Origin: Pseudomonadota bacterium
GTDB lineage: Bacteria; Pseudomonadota; Gammaproteobacteria; Burkholderiales; Gallionellaceae
Assembly (NCBI GenBank): GCA_021787435.1
Contig: JAJYLY010000006.1
Span: 110,720-174,719, forward strand
DNA: 64,000 bases
Reading direction: 5' to 3'
Shown here piece by piece: positions 1-6,976 of the stretch (position 1 is its first letter; every line of letters starts with the position of its first letter). The notes below the pieces were generated by a model that was given only the letters and a program-made list of their open reading frames with translations, did no database searches and was not told where the DNA came from. A program made the translations under genes and the position numbers.

Positions 1-223
1 GAACAACCAGGATGAGCGAAATATTCATCAGCACTTCGCTGACAATCTGCTCCGGCGTATGCACGGCGCCGTCCCATCTGCCTAAGCTTGACACGATCAG
101 AATCAGGATCAGTTCCCAAGCGAAGAACCGGTAGAAACCATGCGATTTTGGCACGCGTAAGGAAGCGCGCGAAAAGTAAGCCAGTACCGCTGTGCCTGCG
201 ATGAAGGTGAGCCATTTAAGCAT
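1..223 (-). CDS. Membrane methyltransferase-like protein, N-terminal part (runs off left edge)
   Basis: Reading the minus strand from the ATG at 223 gives 74 open codons up to the window edge. The peptide starts MLKWLTFIAGTAVLAYFSRA, a membrane segment. It continues with a short basic loop containing SHGFYRFFAWE and a second hydrophobic stretch (LILILIV). This matches my memory of the N-terminus of isoprenylcysteine carboxyl methyltransferase-family inner-membrane proteins, which methylate membrane-associated substrates using SAM. The catalytic C-terminal half lies outside the window, so the activity cannot be confirmed. It is transcribed away from the chorismatase gene. Confidence 0.6.
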   Translation of the reverse strand, partial: MLKWLTFIAGTAVLAYFSRASLRVPKSHGFYRFFAWELILILIVSSLGRWDGAVHTPEQIVSEVLMNISLILVV

Positions 224-353
224 GGATAGCATTCCAGAAACATACCGTGTATAAAGTTTACACGCGTTTTCAGAAGTTGGGGAATCAGGCAGAGCCAATT
301 ATTGATAGGGCACCTGAATTGCAGGCAACACATAAGCAAGTGGAATTCAGACC

Positions 354-388
354 TCGACCTGTCGATAGGCTGTCTGTTGGCAGGTCGA
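354..388. promoter_or_regulatory. 8-bp inverted repeat upstream of the chorismatase gene (candidate operator)
   Basis: TCGACCTG at 354-361 is mirrored exactly by CAGGTCGA at 381-388, with 19 bp between the arms. It lies about 30 bp before the chorismatase reading frame, in the short divergent region between two genes, where a dimeric regulator would bind. The half-sites resemble lux-box ends (ACCTG/CAGGT), but the spacing is longer than the usual 10 bp, so a LuxR-type site is not claimed. Confidence 0.35.
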
Positions 389-419
389 TTAAGTTACAAT
401 CCGGATAAATATATATCTG

Positions 420-1517
420 TTGTCACCTCATGAATATTTTGCAGTACCCCGGAAACGGGCTCGACTTTCCACCATGCGGGCGTGTGGCCACCGGTGCGGT
501 GCTCTGATGCGCGATCCGGTATTGCATGGCGAATATCAGTCTGTCGCCGACATGCAAGAACAGCCCGACAGCGTGCTGGGCGCGATCTGCTTTTCATCCA
601 CGCCGCTGATGGTTGATCAGGCGCTTTGCCTGCATGTTCCGATGCAGAGGCTGGATCAGCCTGATGAGGCTGTCTGTGAAGTTTGGCGCTGCAGCGGGCA
701 AGTCGCAGCGGGGCAATACGGCGACATCCGTTACCGTCAAGGCGATGGGGTATTATTTGGCGTCATTGCATTGCCAGAGCATCGATTTGACGCGGGCAGG
801 CCTTTGTTGCAGCAGGCCGCCGAGTCAGCCTATCGCCAAGTGTTCGAGCTGCTCAACAGACTCGAATATCATTATCTCTTCAGGTTCTGGAATTATATCG
901 CAGACATCAATGCCGAGAGTTTCGGCATGGAACGTTATCAGCAGTTCAACATCGGCAGGCAGGATGCTTTCCTGGCTCACGGTCGGGACGTGCTTGGCAA
1001 TGCCCCGGCAGCCTGTGCTCTGGGCATGAGAGAGGGACCGCTTGCCATCGCATTTATCGCCGGAACCGCACCGCCCTTGAACATAGAAAATCCGCGCCAA
1101 ATCAGCGCCTGCCGGTACCCGCAGCAATATGGGCCGCGCAGCCCGACATTCTCGCGCGCAAGTCTCGTGCGCATCGGTAAGGGGACGGTGTTGTTCATTT
1201 CCGGCACGGCCAGCATCGTAGGCCACGCAACCCTGCATCACGATGATGCCGTGATGCAGACGCGGGAAGCCATGGCAAACATCAAGGCTGTGCTGGACGA
1301 GGCGAACCGTCAGTCCCCTGATTCATTCGACCTTGCAGGATTAGCTTACAGGGTATATATCCGGCATCCTGCCGATCTTGCGCCTGTGCGCGCAGAGCTC
1401 GTCAGAATCGTGGGCGAGCAGTGCACTGCGGTTTATCTGCAGGCTGACATATGCCGCACCGACCTGTTGCTGGAAATCGAGGCGGTGCATGCAACGAAAT
1501 CCTTCGGGATGGAGTGA
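420..1517 (+). CDS. Chorismatase, XanB2/FkbO/Hyg5-like (hydroxybenzoate synthase)
   Basis: Chorismatases split chorismate into pyruvate plus a hydroxybenzoate or a dihydroxycyclohexadiene acid. In xanthomonadin-type clusters the XanB2 member supplies 3- and 4-hydroxybenzoate, the aryl starter of the pigment. Family landmarks seen: LGAICF near residue 53, FRFWNYI at 154-160, ENPRQISACRYP at 223-234, SPTFSRA at 241-247 and SGTASIVGH at 261-269. The 365-residue length is near the family norm. The frame opens with TTG at 420; the first ATG is residue 19 (474), and neither has a clear ribosome-binding site, so the start is uncertain. It is followed after 2 bp by an acyltransferase gene, and the rest of the aryl-polyene machinery is opposite. 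Confidence 0.85.
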   Translation: MSPHEYFAVPRKRARLSTMRACGHRCGALMRDPVLHGEYQSVADMQEQPDSVLGAICFSSTPLMVDQALCLHVPMQRLDQPDEAVCEVWRCSGQVAAGQYGDIRYRQGDGVLFGVIALPEHRFDAGRPLLQQAAESAYRQVFELLNRLEYHYLFRFWNYIADINAESFGMERYQQFNIGRQDAFLAHGRDVLGNAPAACALGMREGPLAIAFIAGTAPPLNIENPRQISACRYPQQYGPRSPTFSRASLVRIGKGTVLFISGTASIVGHATLHHDDAVMQTREAMANIKAVLDEANRQSPDSFDLAGLAYRVYIRHPADLAPVRAELVRIVGEQCTAVYLQADICRTDLLLEIEAVHATKSFGME

Positions 1518-1519
1518 TC

Positions 1520-2293
1520 ATGCGCCTGATTATCAAGTTCTACGATTATTTGGTGCTGTATCTGGGCCTCATCTGGCTGGGTGCGCTGTGTCTTGCATGG
1601 ACCCCAGTTGCGATGATCGCTTATCTTTTCCTGCCTGAACGCTGGGGGAGGGCGATCGGACGCTATGCGATCATGGTTGGATTCCGATTGTATCTGGCAA
1701 GCATCAGCATTTCGCGCCGCTGCAGCTTTGATCTCTCGGCACTTGATGCGCTGCGCAACGAAGAGTCGCTGATTATCGCACCCAATCATCCCTGTTTGCT
1801 GGATGCGGTGATGGTGATTTCCCGTCTGCCCAATGTGGCCTGCGTGCTTAAGACAGACCTGATGAACAATGTGTTTCTCGGTGCGGGTGCGAGGCTTGCG
1901 CGCTACATCTGCAATAATCCGGGGCATCGCATGGTGAAGAAGGCAACCGACGATTTCAAGTCCGGCAGCCATCTTCTGCTTTTTCCGGAAGGCACGCGCA
2001 CGACCTCGTTCCCGGTCAATCCGCTCAAAGGGAGCATAGGGCTGATTGCGCATCACGCGAAGGTGCCCGTGCAGACATTGCTTATCGAAACGGATTCCGC
2101 CTATCTCACCAAGGGATGGCCCTTGTTTCGCAAGCCTGTGATGCCTATTCATTACCGCGTGAGTCTGGGCAAGCGCTTCGATCCGCCGAAAAATACCCGG
2201 CAGTTCATGGCAGAGCTAGAACGCTATTTTTCTCAGGACCTGATTCGGGATGCAAAGATTTGTGCGCCCGATAAACAGGCATCATCATGTTGA
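1520..2293 (+). CDS. 1-acyl-sn-glycerol-3-phosphate acyltransferase-like protein (PlsC family) of the aryl-polyene cluster
   Basis: A 257-residue inner-membrane acyltransferase. Two hydrophobic segments lie in the first 40 residues. The PlsC catalytic motif is H-x4-D at H90-D95 (HPCLLD), and the acceptor-site motif FPEGTR is at 155-160. In aryl-polyene clusters such enzymes attach the finished polyene acid to a lipid or glycerophosphate carrier before export. The ATG at 1520 overlaps nothing and lies 2 bp after the chorismatase stop; an in-frame extension to 1451 lies inside that gene and is unlikely to be used. The 3' end overlaps the next gene by 7 bp, which indicates co-transcription. Confidence 0.85.
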   Translation: MRLIIKFYDYLVLYLGLIWLGALCLAWTPVAMIAYLFLPERWGRAIGRYAIMVGFRLYLASISISRRCSFDLSALDALRNEESLIIAPNHPCLLDAVMVISRLPNVACVLKTDLMNNVFLGAGARLARYICNNPGHRMVKKATDDFKSGSHLLLFPEGTRTTSFPVNPLKGSIGLIAHHAKVPVQTLLIETDSAYLTKGWPLFRKPVMPIHYRVSLGKRFDPPKNTRQFMAELERYFSQDLIRDAKICAPDKQASSC

Positions 2294-3060
2294 ACGCATC
2301 GAGCTCACATCTTGTTCTCATCCCAAGCTATAACCCGGGGGAGAAGGTCTTTGAAACCGTGCGAGCTGCGCGCCAGCACTGGACACCTGTCTGGGTGGTG
2401 GTGGACGGCAGCACGGATGGCACCGCAGAGAGGCTCATTGAAATGGCAAAACTGGACCAGGGCTTGCGCGTGATGGTGCTGCCTGAAAACCAAGGCAAGG
2501 GCGCTGCGGTGCTGCATGGGGTAGAACTTGCGGCAGCCCAGGGATACAGCCATGTGCTGACCATGGATTCGGACGGCCAGCATCCGGCCGATCGCATTGC
2601 CGGATTCATGGCTGCCTCGATCGAGCAGCCCGATGCGATGATACTGGGCCTGCCGGTGTTCGACGAACATGCGCCTTCGCTCAGGGTCAGGGGGCGACGC
2701 ATATCCAACTGGTGGGCTAACCTCGAGACACTCTGGTCTGGCATAGGCGATTCACTGTTCGGGTTTCGCGTCTATCCAGTCGAGCCCTTGCGGCGCGTGA
2801 TGAAAAGACAGCCATGGATGCGCCACTTCGATTTCGATCCGGAGGCAGTGGTACGTCTTTGCTGGTTGGGAATCAGGCCCGTCAATCTGGAAGCACCGGT
2901 GCGCTACTTCAGAAAGGACGAAGGGGGCGTGTCGCACTTTCGCTACCTGCGCGACAATATGCTCCTGACCTGGATGCATGCGCGGCTGTTCGCGGGCTTT
3001 CTGCTGCGCCTGCCTGTGCTCCTTGCAAGGAAGTCAGCTAGATCTCGCTGTGCTCCGTGA
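2287..3060 (+). CDS. Glycosyltransferase family 2 (dolichol-phosphate-mannose-synthase-like)
   Basis: A 257-residue GT-A fold glycosyltransferase. The N-terminal nucleotide-sugar site shows PSYNPG (13-18) and DGSTDGT (40-46); the metal-binding DxD is DSDGQH (94-99). There are no long C-terminal membrane helices, so it is probably a soluble or peripheral enzyme transferring one sugar to a lipid or to the polyene head group. It is the last of three coupled plus-strand genes. Its last 23 bp overlap the 3' end of the convergent dehydratase gene, an uncommonly tight tail-to-tail arrangement. The sugar donor cannot be read from sequence. Confidence 0.8.
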   Translation: MLNASSSHLVLIPSYNPGEKVFETVRAARQHWTPVWVVVDGSTDGTAERLIEMAKLDQGLRVMVLPENQGKGAAVLHGVELAAAQGYSHVLTMDSDGQHPADRIAGFMAASIEQPDAMILGLPVFDEHAPSLRVRGRRISNWWANLETLWSGIGDSLFGFRVYPVEPLRRVMKRQPWMRHFDFDPEAVVRLCWLGIRPVNLEAPVRYFRKDEGGVSHFRYLRDNMLLTWMHARLFAGFLLRLPVLLARKSARSRCAP

Positions 3061-3490
3061 TCGCGTCGAGCATCACGGCAGCGCGCCCTTCCAGCAGCAG
3101 GTGGTCTTCTGAACTGACCTCGAACCGATAGAGTATGTTGTTTTCGCTACATGTGATAGCAATGGCTTTCACGATCAGATCGGCCGCGATGTCGTCCAAA
3201 CGCAGCGCATAAAGCCTTGCGCCGCGCACGCTCACGAGATAGCCTGCGCGGGAAGGCTGGCCTGAGGCGCGCAGCGCGCCATGCACGGCCATCGCCTGCG
3301 CAGCATATTCGATGCCGCAGGCGCTGCCTAATCTGCCGAAGGCGCGCAAAGGGTTGTCGGGGCTGCGGTGGCTGTGCGCGCGGCACTGTATCTGTTGTGC
3401 ATCCCAGGAGTCGACGTGATCGAGCAGACACATCCCGCCCCGGTGTGGGATATGCGCGGCGATCCAGTCATGGTTGAGCAGGTTCAGCAT
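3038..3490 (-). CDS. Hotdog-fold 3-hydroxyacyl-ACP dehydratase (ApeP-like)
   Basis: A 150-residue single-domain hotdog protein with the N-terminal active-site segment HIPHR at 13-17. It resembles the stand-alone dehydratase that partners the ketosynthases in aryl-polyene biosynthesis, where it removes water from the beta-hydroxyacyl-ACP to form each new double bond. The ATG at 3490 overlaps the preceding chain-length-factor stop (ATGCTGA), so translation is coupled. It is the last gene of the long minus-strand operon. A cytoplasmic location is expected. Confidence is high for the fold and context, lower for the exact ortholog. Confidence 0.75.
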   Translation of the reverse strand: MLNLLNHDWIAAHIPHRGGMCLLDHVDSWDAQQIQCRAHSHRSPDNPLRAFGRLGSACGIEYAAQAMAVHGALRASGQPSRAGYLVSVRGARLYALRLDDIAADLIVKAIAITCSENNILYRFEVSSEDHLLLEGRAAVMLDAITEHSEI

Positions 3491-4275
3491 GGTGAAATTA
3501 CAACGGTAAGCGTCTTGTGATCCAGATAGTCGAGCACCACGCGGCCGTTTTTCCGCATCGCGATGGCGCTAAGCATAGGCAGGCTGCGCGCGGCAGGGAT
3601 GGCAACGCGCAGCTTTTCGAGTTCGCCATCGAGCCTGTCTGCCACGTCATCGCTCAATGCAACGCTGATTTCAGCCAGTGCTCTGGGCGTTTTCATCGGG
3701 GATAGTACTAGCGCGATGCCAAATGCATCCGGAATGGGCCGTGCCGAGAAGAGCGGTTCGGGATAGGGCGTGTCACAGGCGAGCAGCACGGTGCGCGTGT
3801 GATCCACGATAACCTGGGCGAACGCTTCCAGCAATCCTGCGCCGAAACTGGCATCGAAGGCGCACAGTACCGATGAACTTGCCATCGCGCCAGTTGCAAT
3901 GCTCCAGTACCCTGCGGCCGTGTTGTGCACCGAGTTGTGAAAGCGCGTAGGTGATATCTGGCGGTCGTTGGATGCCAGCATCTCGCAGATCGCGTGGCAG
4001 TTTTCTCCATCGCCGCCTGAGGAAGAAAACACGGCTGGCAGATTAGCGGCATCGAGTCCTGCAGCTTGAATGGCTTCGAGTCCGACTGCGAGCGCGAGCT
4101 TGACCGGCGCGCCGCTGCGCCTGCGTTCTGCTGCAGGAAGCAATGCGGGCGCAGGCAGCAGAGTTTTCTGCGGGCTATAGGGAGTCTGTCCCTTGAGTAT
4201 GGACTGGCTGTCAGGCCAGTTCGCAAGGCCCGGGCCTAAGAGTCCTATGCCTTCGATGTATGCGGCAAGCTTCAT
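3484..4275 (-). CDS. Beta-ketoacyl synthase-like chain-length factor (ApeC-like)
   Basis: A 263-residue protein resembling only the N-terminal half of a ketosynthase (beta-ketoacyl synthase-like N-terminal family). Motifs such as FSSSGGDGENCHAI (about 83-96) and NTAAGYWSI are typical of the aryl-polyene partner subunit. The segment aligned to the ketosynthase nucleophile reads MASSSVLCAF and lacks the usual ACSS. In characterised aryl-polyene systems such a protein forms a heterodimer with the ketosynthase and limits chain length; a catalytic role is unlikely. It overlaps the ketosynthase stop by an ATGA junction, which fits one-to-one production of the two subunits. Confidence 0.75.
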   Translation of the reverse strand: MKLAAYIEGIGLLGPGLANWPDSQSILKGQTPYSPQKTLLPAPALLPAAERRRSGAPVKLALAVGLEAIQAAGLDAANLPAVFSSSGGDGENCHAICEMLASNDRQISPTRFHNSVHNTAAGYWSIATGAMASSSVLCAFDASFGAGLLEAFAQVIVDHTRTVLLACDTPYPEPLFSARPIPDAFGIALVLSPMKTPRALAEISVALSDDVADRLDGELEKLRVAIPAARSLPMLSAIAMRKNGRVVLDYLDHKTLTVVISPC

Positions 4276-5459
4276 GCGATCCGTCCGAGGATCAGGGTGC
4301 AGTTGGTGCCGCCAAAGCCGAACGAGTTGCTAAGCACGCGCTGAATTTTCTGTTCGCGGCTTTGCAGCAAGTAATCGAGATTCAACGCCGGATCGATTTG
4401 CTTAGTGTTGATTCCTCCTGGCATGAAGCCATGCTGCAGAGAAAGCGCCGAAATCACAGCCTCGATGCCGCCAGCCGCCCCTAGCGTGTGGCCGGTAGCA
4501 CCCTTGATCGAGCTGCAGGGTGTGTCCTGACCGAATAGTGCATGAACGGCAAGGCCTTCGGCCGCATCATTGCTGGGTGTTGCGGTGCCATGCAGGTTGA
4601 TGTAGTCGATGTCAGAAGGTGCCAGACCCGCCATCGTCAGCGCATCCTGCATCGCGATCTTTGCGCCCAGGCCTTCCGGGTGAGGCGAAGACATGTGATA
4701 GGCGTCGCTGGATTCCCCTATGCCAAGCAGCATGATGCCATCGCAACTTTGCGGAGCTTTTTCCAGCAGCGCAAACGCCGCCGCTTCCCCGATAGACAGG
4801 CCGTTGCGCTCTGCGTCATAAGGACGGCAGGGTTGCTCTGACAGCAGGCCCAGCGAGCTGAAGCCATAAAGGGTGGTAAGACACAAGGAATCAACGCCGC
4901 CCACCAGCGCCGCATCGATGAGCCCCGCTTCCATCATGCGCCGTGCCGAGCTGAATACCTTCGCACTTGAGGAACATGCGGACGAGACCGCAACGGCAGG
5001 GCCTGAGAGATCAAAATAGCGGTGAACAAAATCCACGACGGAATATGTGTTGTGCGTTGTGCGATAGACGAAACCGGCAGGCAGTGTTCCTGTTTCGGGG
5101 TCGCGATACCGATAGGCAAGTTCGGTTTGAAAAATGCCTGAAGTGCTGGTGCCCAGAAACACGCCGATGCGCTGCCTGCCGTATTTTTTGATCGCGGCGC
5201 GCACGGATTCGTCAAAGCCGTCCTGCATTAGACCCAGCCATGCAAGCCGATTGTTGCGGCAATCGTATTCCGAAAACTGAGTGGGAAGGTTTACATAATC
5301 GAGCCCTGCCACTTCGCCGACAAAGGTTTTCAGGTCAACCGTGTCGAAGGTGCAGGGTGAGAGGCCAGAGCGTTGCTCCTTGAGTGCGGAAAGCGTCTGG
5401 TCAAGCCCGCGCCCGATGCTGCTGGTCGCGGTGAAATGGGAAAGCCAAAGCGGATTCAA
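4272..5459 (-). CDS. Beta-ketoacyl-ACP synthase (ApeO-like KS)
   Basis: A 395-residue thiolase-fold condensing enzyme with the complete catalytic triad: C162 in SSACSSSA, H290 in NLHGTATPSND and H324 in GATGHTLGAAGG. It condenses malonyl-ACP onto the growing aryl-polyenoyl chain. The frame begins with TTG at 5459 and no strong Shine-Dalgarno. The N-terminal sequence (LSHFTATSSIGRGL) sits where homologous ketosynthases begin, so I accept TTG. It heads the KS, chain-length factor, dehydratase trio, and the 69-bp gap to the upstream PAP2 gene is the largest in this operon, so a separate promoter is possible. Confidence 0.88.
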   Translation of the reverse strand: MNPLWLSHFTATSSIGRGLDQTLSALKEQRSGLSPCTFDTVDLKTFVGEVAGLDYVNLPTQFSEYDCRNNRLAWLGLMQDGFDESVRAAIKKYGRQRIGVFLGTSTSGIFQTELAYRYRDPETGTLPAGFVYRTTHNTYSVVDFVHRYFDLSGPAVAVSSACSSSAKVFSSARRMMEAGLIDAALVGGVDSLCLTTLYGFSSLGLLSEQPCRPYDAERNGLSIGEAAAFALLEKAPQSCDGIMLLGIGESSDAYHMSSPHPEGLGAKIAMQDALTMAGLAPSDIDYINLHGTATPSNDAAEGLAVHALFGQDTPCSSIKGATGHTLGAAGGIEAVISALSLQHGFMPGGINTKQIDPALNLDYLLQSREQKIQRVLSNSFGFGGTNCTLILGRIA

Positions 5460-5528
5460 AACAAAACCAACGTCAGGTTATTCAGACAGATAACATTAAC
5501 ACAAATATTCACGATAAGGGGCGGGTCA

Positions 5529-6182
5529 TCATTTTTCCGCTGACTGCTTAAAGGACAGCCATGCTGACAGCATGCCTAGCGCGAGGCCTGCCAGTACATC
5601 GACCGCGACATGCTGGCGCGTGGCAAGCGTCGAATAGACGATCGCTATGCACCATACCCAGTTCAGGGTCAGCAGCCACAAAGGCGAGCCAAAACCGCGC
5701 AACAGGCGATGCAGCCAGAAGCCGGAAAAAACTGCGGTGACGACATGCAGCGAAGGGCAGGCGTTGCCCGATGCATCCATGTTTTTCAGGAAGTCGACGT
5801 CAGGATACTGCGACCAGTCTATGCCGGATGCAGGCACCGAGGTCGGCCAGAAGTAGAAGATGAGCAATGCGGCAATGCAGGTGGCGGCGATGCTTGCACC
5901 ATAGGCATAAAGCTCCCGTTTTGTTGACAGCAGTGCAGGAGGCAAAGACACATATAGCCACAGAGAAACATAGACGAACACAGCCTGCGGCGCAAAACCC
6001 ACCAGATGGTCAAGCCAGATGGTGGGCATCACTGTCGAAGGGTGTATGGGATTTTTCAGAAGATAAAAGTAGGCTGAGAAAAACAGAGCAATGAAAAGCG
6101 TGGTTCCGAAAGCCTTAAGTATGGCCTGCCTGAATATCACTGCTGCAATCTGGCGATGCCAGTCCAACGTAACGGAAGTCAT
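5529..6182 (-). CDS. PAP2-family membrane phosphatase
   Basis: A 217-residue integral membrane protein with about six hydrophobic segments. The type 2 phosphatidic acid phosphatase motifs are CPSLHV (PSLH at 143-146) and the ATRQHVAVD segment with H191 and D195. The usual first motif KxxxxxxRP is not obvious. Family members remove phosphate from lipid phosphates such as phosphatidate or undecaprenyl diphosphate. Its start forms an ATGA overlap with the deacetylase gene upstream in the operon. PAP2 proteins are not part of the standard aryl-polyene set. A role in recycling or trimming the lipid anchor of the pigment is inference. Confidence 0.75.
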   Translation of the reverse strand: MTSVTLDWHRQIAAVIFRQAILKAFGTTLFIALFFSAYFYLLKNPIHPSTVMPTIWLDHLVGFAPQAVFVYVSLWLYVSLPPALLSTKRELYAYGASIAATCIAALLIFYFWPTSVPASGIDWSQYPDVDFLKNMDASGNACPSLHVVTAVFSGFWLHRLLRGFGSPLWLLTLNWVWCIAIVYSTLATRQHVAVDVLAGLALGMLSAWLSFKQSAEK

Positions 6183-6976
6183 GACAATGCGGACCGCAAT
6201 GTGACAAAGCGCAGCCCAGCATGGTGCGCGGCCGAAAGTATGACCGGAAGTGCTTCGAGTATCACGGGGGTGCCATCCTTTGTGCGCGCCGCATTGCCGT
6301 CGTGCAGCAGCAGGATTGCGCCTGCCTTGAGCCCTTTGATCAGCTTTCTTGCGACGCGCTCAGCATCGTTCACGCGGGTGTCATAGGCGCGCACTGACCA
6401 GCTGGCAAGCTGCAGATTAAGTTTTGCAAGCGCAGGATCCAGAAAGGGGTTGCGCAGGCCTGCAGGCGCGCGAAAAAACAATGGACGTTGGCCGGTGATT
6501 CCGGTGAGCGTTGCCTGAGCCGCTGTGAGTTCTCTGATGTAGCCAGAATAGCCCAGCAGAGAAAAATGATGACGGTGATGCTGGCTGTGGTTTTCTACCG
6601 CATGGCCGCGGGAAACGATTTCGCGGCACAATTCGGGATGGCGCAAAGCTTTTTCTCCTATGCAGAAAAAGGTTGCTTTTACATTATGTCGGTCAAGGAT
6701 ATCCAGCACTTTCGGGGTCACGGCAGGATCCGGGCCGTCGTCTATGGTCAGCGCGATCTCGTTGCGGCATGCTTCGGGCAGTCTTGTCCAGTTCGGTCCC
6801 AGCCAGTCGCATCGCGGCAGGAGTCCTGTCAGCGTGAGCAGGGCATGATTGATAAGAAAGGCCGACAACGCGATTCGCCATTGCATCGGCTGGACGATGA
6901 GAAGAATCGCGATCGTGACATGCAATAGCAGACTTGCGCGTATCAGAAGGGTGGGTTTCCAGCGCGCATCAGGCAT
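6179..6976 (-). CDS. Polysaccharide deacetylase family protein (NodB homology), membrane anchored
   Basis: A 265-residue protein. Two N-terminal hydrophobic segments (about 9-52) are followed by a NodB domain with the metal motif TIDDGPDP (77-84), the second motif NHSQHH (H130 and H134), FFRAPAGLRNP, and a terminal LLLHDG. Members are metal-dependent N- or O-deacetylases, usually acting on cell-envelope sugars. The ATG at 6976 is chosen over the upstream ATG at 7015 because AGGAGG lies 4-5 nt before it, and it overlaps the MMPL gene by only 8 bp. Its presence in a pigment operon suggests deacylation of the glycosylated or acylated carrier, but that is speculation. Confidence 0.8.
   Translation of the reverse strand: MPDARWKPTLLIRASLLLHVTIAILLIVQPMQWRIALSAFLINHALLTLTGLLPRCDWLGPNWTRLPEACRNEIALTIDDGPDPAVTPKVLDILDRHNVKATFFCIGEKALRHPELCREIVSRGHAVENHSQHHRHHFSLLGYSGYIRELTAAQATLTGITGQRPLFFRAPAGLRNPFLDPALAKLNLQLASWSVRAYDTRVNDAERVARKLIKGLKAGAILLLHDGNAARTKDGTPVILEALPVILSAAHHAGLRFVTLRSALS

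Noticed and set aside
109..339. Minus-strand 76-residue reading frame near the left edge
   Set aside because: It lies in a different frame from the membrane protein beginning at 223, which has a much more convincing sequence.
354..388. lux box (quorum-sensing operator)
   Set aside because: Half-sites ACCTG and CAGGT fit, but the spacing between them is about twice the usual 10 bp, and no luxI/luxR gene is in the window.
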